DNA from: Anaeramoeba flamelloides
Lineage: Eukaryota; Metamonada; Anaeramoebidae
Assembly: GCA_027625915.1 (NCBI GenBank)
Contig: JANTQA010000076.1
Location: 3,969,501-4,033,500, forward strand
Reading direction: 5' to 3'
Length of the DNA: 64,000 nucleotides
Shown here: positions 1 to 10,093 of the stretch, piece by piece
Layout: the number at the start of each line of letters is the position of its first letter
Position numbering within the stretch: the stretch's first letter is position 1
Position numbers and translations under genes: made by a program
Notes under the pieces: model-generated
Database searches by the model: none
What the model was told of the DNA's origin: nothing
The model's input: the letters and a program-made list of their open reading frames with translations, nothing else

Positions 1-679
1 CTTGAGAAAAAGGTGCCACGCGTGTAAATATGAGTATCTTAAAAAATAGATCTGCAATAGTCTGTTTCCTGAAATTGATATTTCAAAAAGATAAACTATT
101 TTTCAAAATTTTTGACTCACTTTATCATGTTAATGGAAGTTATTTTGAGGGTTTTTATCATAGGCTATCATCAAAAAAATATTTTCTAATTTTTAGATCA
201 AAATTCATTTTTTTCTAATATTGTCAATTTTTTGTGGCACTTGTACTTTGAGTGTTATATTTATTTTTGGAAAAAAACGATCATTAATTTTTATAAAAGA
301 ACGAAATTTTCCATGGTATATGAAAAATATCAAATAATTAATCTTTTTTTTTAGATTTTTGGATTAATTTCAATTTCTTTAATAAATAAATATTTGAGTA
401 ATCTGATACTACATTAATTGGCCAAATTAATATAGTTTTCGGTTTAAATGTTACAATTTTGTGGAAATTGTTACTTTTTGTAACATACTCATTTTTTGGG
501 GATAAATACTTTTTTTTAGATAAAGTAAACTAAATTTCATAATAAATGGCCCACCTTACATTTGAATAATGGATTGCTTTTGTATCGTTTTGAAGTTTTT
601 CCTCTCACAATGAAAAGTTTGCAAATAAATCATTTTTTCTCTTTTTTATTTTTTTAACGTTGTTTTGTTAAATTGGAAA
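1..679. other. AT-rich spacer, no gene seen
   Basis: Noncoding A/T-rich sequence with many T runs. The only distinctive point is the word AATAAATGGCCCA at about 541-553, which recurs at about 844-856 inside the putative intron of the neighbouring micro-gene. Open frames here are short and compositionally random. Confidence 0.6.
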
Positions 680-931
680 ATGAAAATGAATAATTTGAAA
701 GAAGTAACAGATGAATTAATGAATAATTTCGTTTCAAATATGAACAAGAGATTAGATTTAGTTATTCAAATGGAAGGAGAATCGATAAATGGGTTTTTTT
801 ACTTTTTTAAATTGTCTATTTTTCATGTAATGCTTCTTTCAAAATAAATGGCCCAATTTTTCTTAATTGCTTTTTTTTTACTTTTTTTTTCTTTTATTTT
901 TAGACAAAAAATAAATATCTCTTGCGTATAG
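680..931 (+). CDS. candidate two-exon micro-gene, unrecognised (about 46 aa)
   Basis: ATG at 680 opens a protein-like stretch (MKMNNLKEVTDELMNNFV... to ...LVIQMEGESIN) whose heptad-like hydrophobic spacing suggests a short amphipathic helix. A splice model reads exon 1 at 680-792, donor GTTTTTTTAC at 793, a T-rich tract, acceptor TTTTATTTTTAG ending at 903, and exon 2 at 904-931 ending TAG; phases agree. The donor is poor compared with GTAAGT or GTATGC used by other genes here, and nothing identifies the product. Loose resemblance to small coiled-coil proteins such as HSBP1 was considered but is too weak to name it. It could be a decayed exon. Confidence 0.25.
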
Positions 932-2171
932 TATTGAATATTAAAATCTAAATTTTTATATTATAATAGATAACTTCAATTATTAAAAATATTTTTCTTT
1001 GAAATTTGATTTTTAATAGGCCAATTATTATGAAAGATAGTTTATTATTAAGTGTATAAGTATTTTTTTGTGCTGTGTGTTTTTTTTTTTTTTGCGAAAA
1101 AGCCAAGATATTTTCTGAGGGAAGGTGAGGATTTTTTGGTGAATAAAACACATTAAATTATAAGGTTTTTTGAAAAATACTAAATAATCCAGATCTGTCT
1201 ATTTGAGAGCGCCAATTTAAAAACAATATTTATTGGGAAAATAAAAATTTTCAAATTATGAATTATATCTCTATTGATAGAGCTCATATAAATACAAGAT
1301 AGTAAAAAAAAAAATACTATTTTTCCAAAATTATGAAAAAATACAAATATGGATTCATATTACAAAATGATTCCAAGGAAATCTGGTTTTATCAATATTG
1401 TCTACTTTTTATAATACCTTTTCGAATAATTTTTCTTTAAAATCAAAAAATTTTTTTCTTCGGATCTAATTGGAATCAAAAAAAGAATCCTTATTTGTTA
1501 CCAAAACTCTATTAAAAAAAAAAAAAAAAATTACATTGATTCTATTTCAAAGTAAAATAATCTTCTTATGGAGAATAAACAAATAAAAATACCAGGATTG
1601 ACAAAAAAATGATTAAAACAAAAATCTCAAATATTTATTTTTTTGAGAAATATTAAATTCCTTTTGAAAATAATTTAAAAAACTATTAATTATTATATAT
1701 TGAGAATAATGTGATTCCTTGAAAACCCAAATTGTAAACAAGAAATGAGTTGAGACTTATCATTGGAAGAAAAAAGAATCAAATGATTCCATGAAATAAA
1801 AAAAAAGAATTATTTGAGCTTTTTTTCAAAAAAGAATCAAAATGTGAGCTCTGTTTATAAAAAAAAACAAACAATAATAACCTTTTTTAAATCAAAAAAA
1901 TGTGTAAAAATTGAAAAATAATTATTTATAATCAATAAAAAAATAACAAATAAAACAGAAAAATAAATAGAAAGAGAAAGAAAGAAATGTCAATTTTTTT
2001 TTTTTTTTTTTAAGAATTTTAGAAAAAGAAAAATTCATACAAATATCAATTTTTAATGAAATACTTTAAATAATAAATCAATTCTTTTGGTGTATTTTAT
2101 TTTTTTTTCTTTTATTTCTCAACAAAAAAAAAAAAAAATAATAAATTATACTTTAACTATATTTAAAAGAT
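932..2171. other. AT-rich spacer downstream of the bZIP gene
   Basis: Noncoding, A/T-rich with long T and A runs (for example around 1080-1094, 1515-1530 and 1990-2010). No repeat family or gene recognised. The bZIP gene ends at 2172, so the right part should hold its 3' UTR and terminator. Confidence 0.55.
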
Positions 2172-3653
2172 TTAAGTATTATTTTTTTGTATATTTTTAT
2201 TGGAATTTGCTTGTTCTTGGTGATCTGTATCTAGATCAAAATCTGATTCAATTTCAGAATCTGAATCAACTTCTAAATCTAAAGAAATCACGATTTGTGT
2301 TTCTTGTTGGTCATCATGTTGTTGTTCAGACGGGTTTGTATTTTCCGTATTTCCAAAGATTTCTTGATTATCATCATGGCTCTCATCATTACCATTTCCT
2401 TTTTTTTGATTCCAAGGTATTGGCCCAACTGATTCCTTTTCAATTCTGCTCAATGAGTGGGGTTGAGTTGATCGATCAATCTTAAAATTGGTGCCAATGT
2501 TATAACAGAGACCTACAATTACCCAGAAGGCAAATAGTGTTGTAAATAAGGACTTTGGATTAGTTTTGAAAAGTTTGAAATTTGGTTGTTTTTTAATTTC
2601 TCTTGTACGCTTTCTTGGTATAAAGTTTTCAGAATCTTCTGTCTGATCTCCGAAGATATTGTTTTCAAGATCACTGTTATTCTTGTTTTTTCCAATTGCA
2701 AAGATTGTTTGGTTGTTTAAGCCAAGTATATTTTTTTGTCGATGAAAAAGTTGATCGCTTTGCTGGAATTGTTGCTGTTGCTGGTGCTGGGTTTCTTTTG
2801 TTTTGTAATGCTCAATTACAGAATTTAACCGATGAATTTCGTTTTTTTGCTTGTTTAATTGGTTTTGTAATTGTTGAACAATCTTTTGTAATTGTGAAAT
2901 TTGGCCCCCCGAATCCTTTTCTTCATTTTTTTTCCGCGTTCTTGTCCTTTTCGCAGAAATTCGATTCCTTTCAAGACGACGAAGTCGCTTCTCTTGAGGA
3001 GTTAATTTCTTAATAATATCAGGATCTTCGATAGCTGCAAGTCTTTGTCTTATTTTAAGTGCTTCATCATCTAATGCTCTTCCATGTTTTTTTTTAACTT
3101 TGGTTGGTTGGCTATTTTGTTTAACCCCCTTATTTGTTTTTTTTAAAACCTTTGTAGTTTTGATTCGTTTTTTTTTGATCGGGATCGAAATTTCTTTTAT
3201 TGTTCCTATTTTTGGTAGTTTGTGAATTTCATTGTTTTGTTTTGTTTTCGTTTGTGGCAATTTCGTTTTTTTTTGAGATTTTGAAATACTGTTTTGAGGA
3301 TTTGTATTATAAATGGTTTTTTGTTGGTTTGAGTTATAAACTGTTGTTTGTTGATTTGAATCTAATTTCAAATTTAAATTTAAATGAAGATTAACATTAT
3401 GTTGTTGTGGTTGCTGTGGTTTTTTTACTGCTTCGTTTTGGTGGTTTTGTTGTAATTTTGGTTGTTGTGTGTAATTAACTGTGAGAGTTGGTTTCTTTTG
3501 ATCAATTGAAGAAATGTCTATGGTGTTTGGGATCGTGAAATCATCAAAAAGGAATGAATCGTAAATTAGTTCGTCACTATTTTCCCCTTCAAGAAAGGAT
3601 GTTTCTAATAGGTTTGGTTCAAAATCAGAATAACTAAGTAGTGTAAGATCCAT
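2172..3653 (-). CDS. membrane-anchored bZIP transcription factor (ATF6/CREB3/bZIP28-like layout)
   Basis: 493 aa, single exon, ATG at 3653-3651. Order of parts: acidic N terminus (residues 1-50, a likely activation region); Gln/Asn-rich linker (60-145); Lys-rich nuclear-localisation-like segments (158-190); a bZIP domain with basic region 219-242 (core NRISAKRTR, matching the family's N-x7-R) and leucine zipper about 251-290; a Gln tract at 290-300; then, unusually, one hydrophobic segment at about 369-388 (SLFTTLFAFWVIVGLCYNIG) preceded by Lys residues, followed by an acidic Asp/Glu/Ser/Gln tail of about 100 residues. bZIP factors with one membrane span after the zipper (ATF6, CREB3, plant bZIP17/28) are ER-resident type II proteins released by intramembrane proteolysis under stress. 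That role is inferred here; no RxxL site-1 protease motif is evident. The bZIP call is firm, the tethering call moderate. Confidence 0.88.
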   Translation of the reverse strand: MDLTLLSYSDFEPNLLETSFLEGENSDELIYDSFLFDDFTIPNTIDISSIDQKKPTLTVNYTQQPKLQQNHQNEAVKKPQQPQQHNVNLHLNLNLKLDSNQQTTVYNSNQQKTIYNTNPQNSISKSQKKTKLPQTKTKQNNEIHKLPKIGTIKEISIPIKKKRIKTTKVLKKTNKGVKQNSQPTKVKKKHGRALDDEALKIRQRLAAIEDPDIIKKLTPQEKRLRRLERNRISAKRTRTRKKNEEKDSGGQISQLQKIVQQLQNQLNKQKNEIHRLNSVIEHYKTKETQHQQQQQFQQSDQLFHRQKNILGLNNQTIFAIGKNKNNSDLENNIFGDQTEDSENFIPRKRTREIKKQPNFKLFKTNPKSLFTTLFAFWVIVGLCYNIGTNFKIDRSTQPHSLSRIEKESVGPIPWNQKKGNGNDESHDDNQEIFGNTENTNPSEQQHDDQQETQIVISLDLEVDSDSEIESDFDLDTDHQEQANSNKNIQKNNT

Positions 3654-5053
3654 AATTTTTGTAATTTTGTTGGAAAAAATCTCGAGTGTGTCGAAACAAT
3701 GGGAATTGTTGAAGTGAATTGTGTATGATCAGATCTTGTGAAGAAGGTTTTGTGTCGTGGTGTTTGAAAAAGAACCGAAGATTATGTTTGAAAAAAGAAA
3801 AAGTTAAAAAAATGAAAACTACAACAATTTTCGAACTGAATTAATCTCGGTAATCGTTTAGTTTTCGATCAGTAATATTATCCTTAGAAAAAGTTTTTTT
3901 TTATTATAATGAATTCTGTTTTTTGAAATGTTGGAAGAAGAAGAACCCAAAATTGAAAAATAAATTCATAGATTTGACTGAATAAATGAGTCTTATTCCT
4001 GGAAAATGTAAACCTTCTTTTTGAAATTAGTCTTGAAATCTTTTTTAAATAATGTGTTTTCTCCCTCATTTTTAATTGCAAAACTCGGGCAAATTCCAAT
4101 GAGTTTGTATTTTTCACTGATAAGTTTTTGAAAAGATAGGAGTCATTTTTTTATGAAGAAAAGATTAAAACAACACAACACTATTTCAACGAAATAATTG
4201 AAAAATTTCAACCAAATTTATGCCTATGTAGACATCAAACAAATTTTTTTTTTTTTAAGGGAAATCGAATTCCTATTCAAACCAAGTGACAAAATTAAAA
4301 TTTAATAACAAACCTCCATGACTAAGCCTAATTTTGGGTCTGTTACTATCATTTTTTGTTGTTTTTGAAAAGATCTTTCTGTTTTTTTAAGTTAGAAATT
4401 GTCAAAATATAATAAAGTGATAGAAATCAAAATTTTCATTAATTTATTGAAAAATAACAGTTACCATACTTCTTTAAATTATTCTATTTTATTATTTACT
4501 ATTAACCGTATCTTTTTATGTGGTTGTAATATATCTAAATTATCTCATTTGTAAAATAGTAAAAAAAGATGATCATTTATCTTTAAAAATGATGATAAAT
4601 ATTAAACATATTAAAGAATTTCCAAATATAACAGAAAAAAGTAGGGAAAAGTTTGAAAATTCAAAAGCTAAAAAGTGTAAATAATTTTTTTCCCGTCCTC
4701 AGAAGTCGAGAAATTTGGTATATTGTCTTTTTTTTTTTTGAGAGTGTATAATAGTCTCTTAATTCTTGGTGTTAAATTCTATTCATCTGTGCTACATACT
4801 TTTTTATTAAATTGGACCATTATTTGCCCCTTTTCTGTTTCTTTTTTGTGATATCCCAGTTCTTTTCTCTTTGTTTTTAAATTTTATGAAAATGATGAGT
4901 GTTTTAAAAAATAAAGTCTAGTTTGTTAAAATATGCTTAACTAAGAACTAATGGATCTGAAAAATGTTATTTTGTTTATCTTAACTGAAAAATGTTTTGA
5001 AAAATCTAAATACTCAATTATAAATAATTATCTTTTGAGATTGTTTGAGATAT
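3654..5053. other. spacer containing the bZIP 5' flank
   Basis: The 3654-3900 part should hold the bZIP promoter and 5' UTR. It is less monotonous than the distal spacer but I see no motif I can name. The rest is A/T-rich noncoding DNA. A 77-codon minus-strand frame at 3884-4117 has random-looking composition and is not called. Confidence 0.5.
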
Positions 5054-5055
5054 TA

Positions 5056-6143
5056 TCATTGTGGAAAAAAAGTGAAACACCATTTTCATTCGGAACATTA
5101 CTGTAAATTCAAAGTTTGATCTTTTAAAAAAAGAATAAAGAAAAACAAAATGAATTATTCAGCACAATAATAGTTTTTTTAATACCATATCTTTTAGTAT
5201 CGGTTTTTTCTTTAATTGGTCAATTATTATTCAAAATTTGTTGAAAAAATTGATTATTTTTGAGATCTCCAAAACCACATCAACAATTTGGATAATATAG
5301 TAGACATAAATTGTGTTTGTTGGATTGATTGAAAATAATGAAAAACCCATGATTAAAAATTTAAGGTTTATTTATCCTCTATTTGGAATTAATTTATTAT
5401 TATTTTTATAAAGAAAAGAATGTTTGGGCCAGTTTCTTTTTTTTAAAGTTCTGATCATTAAAATGTGGGAAGATTTTTTAACCTCAAATTGTTGTTCCAA
5501 AATTTTCAATTTTTAGTATTTCTTATTAGGTAATAATTTCTCTTATCTCTGAACTATTTTAAAACTAAATCAATATTTAAAGAAGTGTGCTGTTATAGCT
5601 GTTGTTGTGTGGGAGTTTTGGAGATCATTTATATTGTCTCCCTTTTAAAAATTTGTTTCTTTGTTTTTTTTATTTGTCATAAATTACTTTGATTTTTAAA
5701 AAGAGTTTAAAATTTGAAAAATAAATTTTAAAATTGAATTTTAGTTAAAATAAAATACTAAAAATGAATTCTAATAAGATGAAATTGACTTATTATAAAA
5801 AAAGAATTATTTTAGATATCTAAGAATACAAATTATTGTATTTTTTTTTAGAATGGAGAATGGGATTATTTTTACAATAAAACCCCCAAAATTATATTTT
5901 GAAGAAATATTCCTGAAATTTTTATTCTTATAATTATAATAGTATTTGGGGTATTAAAATCAAAGATAAAAGTTTATCAGAATTGGTTCATTATTAAAGA
6001 ATTTTCAAAAAAATCTAGGTCGGTCCAATATAATGGATTATTATTTGAAATGAATTTTTTATTTTCTTTTTATTGATTTTACTTTTCATTTTCGGAAATT
6101 TTCATTATGAAAAAATCAATTTTCACTTTTTTTTCAAAACAGT
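5056..6143 (+). mobile_element. Tc1/mariner-type element, family F2, long copy (1.09 kb)
   Basis: Left end (ATTGTGG then AAAAAAAGTGAAACACC at about 5058-5080) and right end (TTTCACTTTTTTTTC, then AAAACAGT to 6143) are inverted versions of each other, and TA dinucleotides flank both sides (5054-5055 and 6144-6145). The left 290 bp and right 130 bp align with the 418-bp F2 copy at 7776-8193; about 690 bp (5340-6030) is extra. No transposase frame remains. This is either a longer ancestor of the short copies or a short copy that received an insertion. Confidence 0.7.
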
Positions 6144-7529
6144 TAGTAAATTTAAAAATTATTAAAGAATATTGAGTAATAAAATTTGTACAAGAATAAA
6201 TTGTTACAAATAAATGGGATTGGGTAATAAAATCTGTTTGTACTTGATCAGGGGTGGGTTCTTCGATGGAAAGTTTTTAAGAAGGAATTTCCGTTTCTAA
6301 TTATCATTAACAATATTTTATACAAAAAGATAAGAGGGGAAGAACTAATTTATTGATCATTAGTTTCATTTAATACTTTAATGTGAAAAATTGAATTTGA
6401 TCACATTTTTGCTAAAAAAAAAAAAAGGCATAAGGATGTATATAATAAACTATTTGGTAATCGATGACATGGAATTCCAATTTTTTTTTCTTAGTTTAAG
6501 TGATTGTGAACTAGTATTAGGGAATTAAAATAATTTTTTATTCAAAATAAGATTTTTTTTTATTTTTTTGTTTTATTTTGGTATAAATAGGCTATTTTTA
6601 AAACATGTCCTAAAAAAGGAAAGTGAATAAATAATTTAAAAACCTTTTTGTGAATTTATCTTTCAACTTGATGTAAAAAACCTTTGTTTTTAGCTTTAAC
6701 TCATTGCTAAAATATAACTAAATTTATTTTTTTCAAGATTGCTGTAATCAAAATAAAGTGTGAAAAATAATTAATGAGTGTTTCAAAATAAAAAGTGTGT
6801 TTTTTTTTTTTGTTATCGAAGACCTATTCATTAACCAATCAAAGAAACTAATAAACCCTAAATAATTTGGTATTGGTTTCTTAAAGTTCTATTAATCAAA
6901 AAGAAATTCAAAAAAAGAAAATCAAATTGCAAAATTTATCTCAAAAAATAGAAAATTTTTTTAAAACAATTTTTATATCATCAAGAAAACAAAAAATAAC
7001 AAAAAATTTAGAATATTATGAAAAATTTTGAACTATTTGCATTCGCAATTTTTATTTTTCTTAAAATATCAAGGAGTTTACATTCAAAAATGAAATGAAC
7101 TTAGGTAGATTATTTGGTAGTAGATTGGATGTTGTCTTGGTAAAAGAAGAAGAAAAAGCACGGATAATATTTTGAAACACAAATTATAATCTTTGTGTAC
7201 GGATTATTTTGATCACTGTAGATATTGATAAAATCAAATAAATTGAATTGAATTTTTAGTTCAATTTCGATTTTTGTAATCAATTAACTCAACTAATGAA
7301 ACAACCCAAGAGGGAAAATATTTTGAACACAAAACGAATTTTACAAAGTTTATTCTTGTTTAAAAGTATAGTGCACTTTAATCAAAGCTTGTGTAAAAAA
7401 ATTTGTAAAATGTAAAACAAATTAAAAATTTTATGATATTTCTTCAAATTTATCAGTATTAAAGAAGGGAAGAAACCCCCGCATACTTGTTTCAGATTTA
7501 AATTGACTTCGAGGTTAGATCTTCGATTA
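6144..7529. other. AT-rich spacer with a weak dispersed repeat
   Basis: Noncoding. At about 7055-7200 a diverged stretch (ATATCAAGGAGTTTACATTC and on) resembles 24380-24540, suggesting old copies of a dispersed repeat. No gene recognised. Confidence 0.45.
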
Positions 7530-7691
7530 CTGGAATTTGAATTCTAAATAGGAAAAATTTTCACTTCATTTTTCAATTTAGCTTTTATATACAAATCCTT
7601 AATTTACTATCTAATAGTTTAAGTACTCTATTTATAAAGGAAAAATAAAAATGAAGTGAAAATTCAATCCTGTTTATAATTCAAATACCAG
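7530..7691. mobile_element. palindromic MITE, family F4 (162 bp)
   Basis: Left arm starts CTGGAATTTGAATT; right arm ends AATTCAAATACCAG. Both arms also carry the shared block TTTTCACTTCATTTTT or its complement. TA at 7528-7529 and 7692-7693 fits a Tc1/mariner target duplication. Noncoding; the only copy seen in the window. Confidence 0.75.
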
Positions 7692-7775
7692 TAAGTAAAA
7701 TTTTCAAAAATATTAAATGCTTTTTTTTTCAAATTTTGTCATTAATTAACAAGTTTTGAAGAATAAAATAAGATA

Positions 7776-8193
7776 ACCGTTGTGGAAAAAAAGTGAAACA
7801 CGATTTTTAATTGGGAACATTACTGAAAATTCAAAGTAAGATCAATGAAAAAAAGAATAAATAAATAAATAAAGACAAAATGAAGTATTCACCACAATAA
7901 CAGTTTATTAAATACTATCTTATGGTTTGGGTTTTTCTTTGATTGATCAATTATTAAAAATTTGTTCAAAAAATTGACTATTTTCGAGATCTCCAAAACA
8001 ACAACCTGAATTTCGATAAATCAGGTAGATTTAAATTGTGTTTGTTGGGTTGATTGAAAATAATATAATGAGTTATTATTTGAAGTTAATTGGTTTCTTC
8101 TTTTAATTGAGTTTACTTTGAATTTTCAGTAAGGTTCCCAATTAAAAATCGTGTTTCAGTTTTTTTCCAGTTTCACTTTTTTTCCACAACAGT
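7776..8193 (+). mobile_element. Tc1/mariner-type MITE, family F2, short copy (418 bp)
   Basis: Terminal inverted repeats of about 60 bp: left GTTGTGG, then an A run and AGTGAAACACGATTTTTAA; right the complement ending CCACAACAGT. The right end carries an extra near-duplicate of about 17 bp of the GAAAC-bearing block. TA precedes the left end (7774-7775); the right flank is AAAC, so the duplication is not preserved there. Interior matches the copies at 5056-6143 and, inverted, 46070-46467. Noncoding. Confidence 0.8.
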
Positions 8194-9957
8194 AAACTGT
8201 TTTTTAAGATCAAAAAATGATCATTTGATTTTTGTATTTTTTGTTAAAAATTGCCATTTAATCTTTCGATATCTTCATAATTCTTTTAAAATGTTTTTAA
8301 AGATCATTTTTTTTTTTTTCAATATTGTCGGTATGATATAGATTTGTTTCTTATGTTTCTACAATAAGTCAATCTATTGAGCATACTGTGATTATAAAAA
8401 ATCCTTCCCCCTTGACATAAATTCCATTTTTCAAATGATAATTCAAGCTGTATTATTTTCTTTTTCCAATATAACATTTAATTGGCTATCCAATAGTATA
8501 CCTTAGTTTAAAAAAATTTTGAAGATTAAGGTCTGGTTTTTATATTTTCAAGTAAAATTTAAATTATTAATGTGATTTGTTGAAAATACTTTGTAATATT
8601 CTCTTTTTTTATTGAATTTATTTGTTTTTTAGGATTTGAATTTGTTCAAAAGTTTTCTTCAATAGTTCTTTATCAATAAATTTTTGTTTTTTTGTCTTGT
8701 AATTACTTTCACAAATCTTTTTTTGACAAATAACTTTTTACATTTGATCAATCCTTTTTCGAATTTATTTTTAAAACTTTGAACTTGAAACATCCAATAT
8801 GGTATTTGTTTACTATTTGTGTCTTGTATGTTTCTGTGATTCTTTACTGTAGTAGTCTTGCTTCAGAAAGAAACCTGTGTTTTTAAGTTTAAAAATGTAG
8901 TTAAAAAAGTCTAGATTGGCGATTATCCCAACAGTTGGTTAAAATTTTTGAAATGGATTAAAGTCAAAAGTAGGCTTGTGTTTGGACAATGTACTTTAAA
9001 AACTCACTTTCAAGTATTTAAAAAATATAAACTTTAGAATACCAGTTTGGAAAATTGATTTTTCTTTTTGTCAAGTAAGATATATTTATTAATTAAATAT
9101 TTAATGAAATTTATAATTTTGATATAAATGCCGATCACTCCTCAATATAAACTCGGTGACAGATGATTCCTTTGAAAAGAACAAAAAATATAATCAAAGC
9201 AAACATTTTTCCTTTTCCACATTTTCAAATTGAAAAAAACTCTAATTTATTCTCCACTGCCAGATCCTAATCATTTAATCAAAGAAAAATAGTTGTAGTT
9301 TGTATTTACATCATCACACCTTTTTGTTCCCCATCCTTAAGAAAGGTTTATTAATATAAAAGTTTTTTATTTTGACAAAAGTTTATGGTAATTCTGATTT
9401 TAAGGTAAATGTAGAGGCAACACCAAAACCATGGGTACTTTAAAATTAGCCGATTATAATCAAGAAAAAAGGCAATTATAAAAAAAAATAGTTATTATGA
9501 AAACCCTTTCAAAAAAATAAAAATATTCAAAATTAAAATAAGGAATAAAGTATTCTTTCTAATAACAAATAAACAAATACTTTTGAACATACTTTCAATT
9601 TACGAGACAATTATTTTTCTCAAAAAGTCCTTTTCAAATTTTTGAAACTTGATGAAAAAAATGTTGATTCATGATAAAAAATAAAAAGATATAAATCCTA
9701 AAAACACTGAGGTATTTCTACAATTGGCACCACTATAACAACTGTTAGGAAATTGGATCGCTACGTAAAATCTTAAATTACCAATTAATAATTCTTTAAG
9801 AAAAAGTTAATCGAATTTGAGTGCTGTTTAATAGAAAAAAAAATGAGAACAAAATTCAAATAACCACCTCAACAAATTCAAGACAAAATCATTTTTTGTT
9901 TACTTGAAAATCTTGTAAAAAAAAAATCCAAAAAAAGGATTTTTTCTCTCTTTAATT
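8194..9957. other. AT-rich spacer upstream of the ammonium transporter
   Basis: Noncoding; no long inverted repeat or coding frame found. Slightly higher sequence complexity around 9120-9350 but no open frame of interest and no tRNA-like fold. Confidence 0.5.
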
Positions 9958-9997
9958 AACAATTTCAAAATTAATTAAGAATAATTTTGAAATTGTT
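9958..9997. promoter_or_regulatory. perfect 16-bp inverted repeat upstream of the AMT gene
   Basis: AACAATTTCAAAATTA (9958-9973) and its exact reverse complement (9982-9997) are separated by 8 nt, and lie 96 nt before the AMT start codon. It could be a dimer-binding operator or a 5' UTR hairpin. The exactness of the arms is unusual among the imperfect palindromes elsewhere in the window. Function is inference. Confidence 0.4.
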
Positions 9998-10093
9998 ACC
10001 TCGAATTAAATAAATTCCGAACAACTTGTATAAAAAATAACAAAATAACAAAACAAAAAAAAATAAAAAAACAAAGCAAAAAAGAACTCTTAA

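Noticed and set aside
3884-4117. 77-codon minus-strand frame upstream of the bZIP gene
   Set aside because: Phe/Lys/Ile-rich, A/T-driven composition and no splice or homology support.
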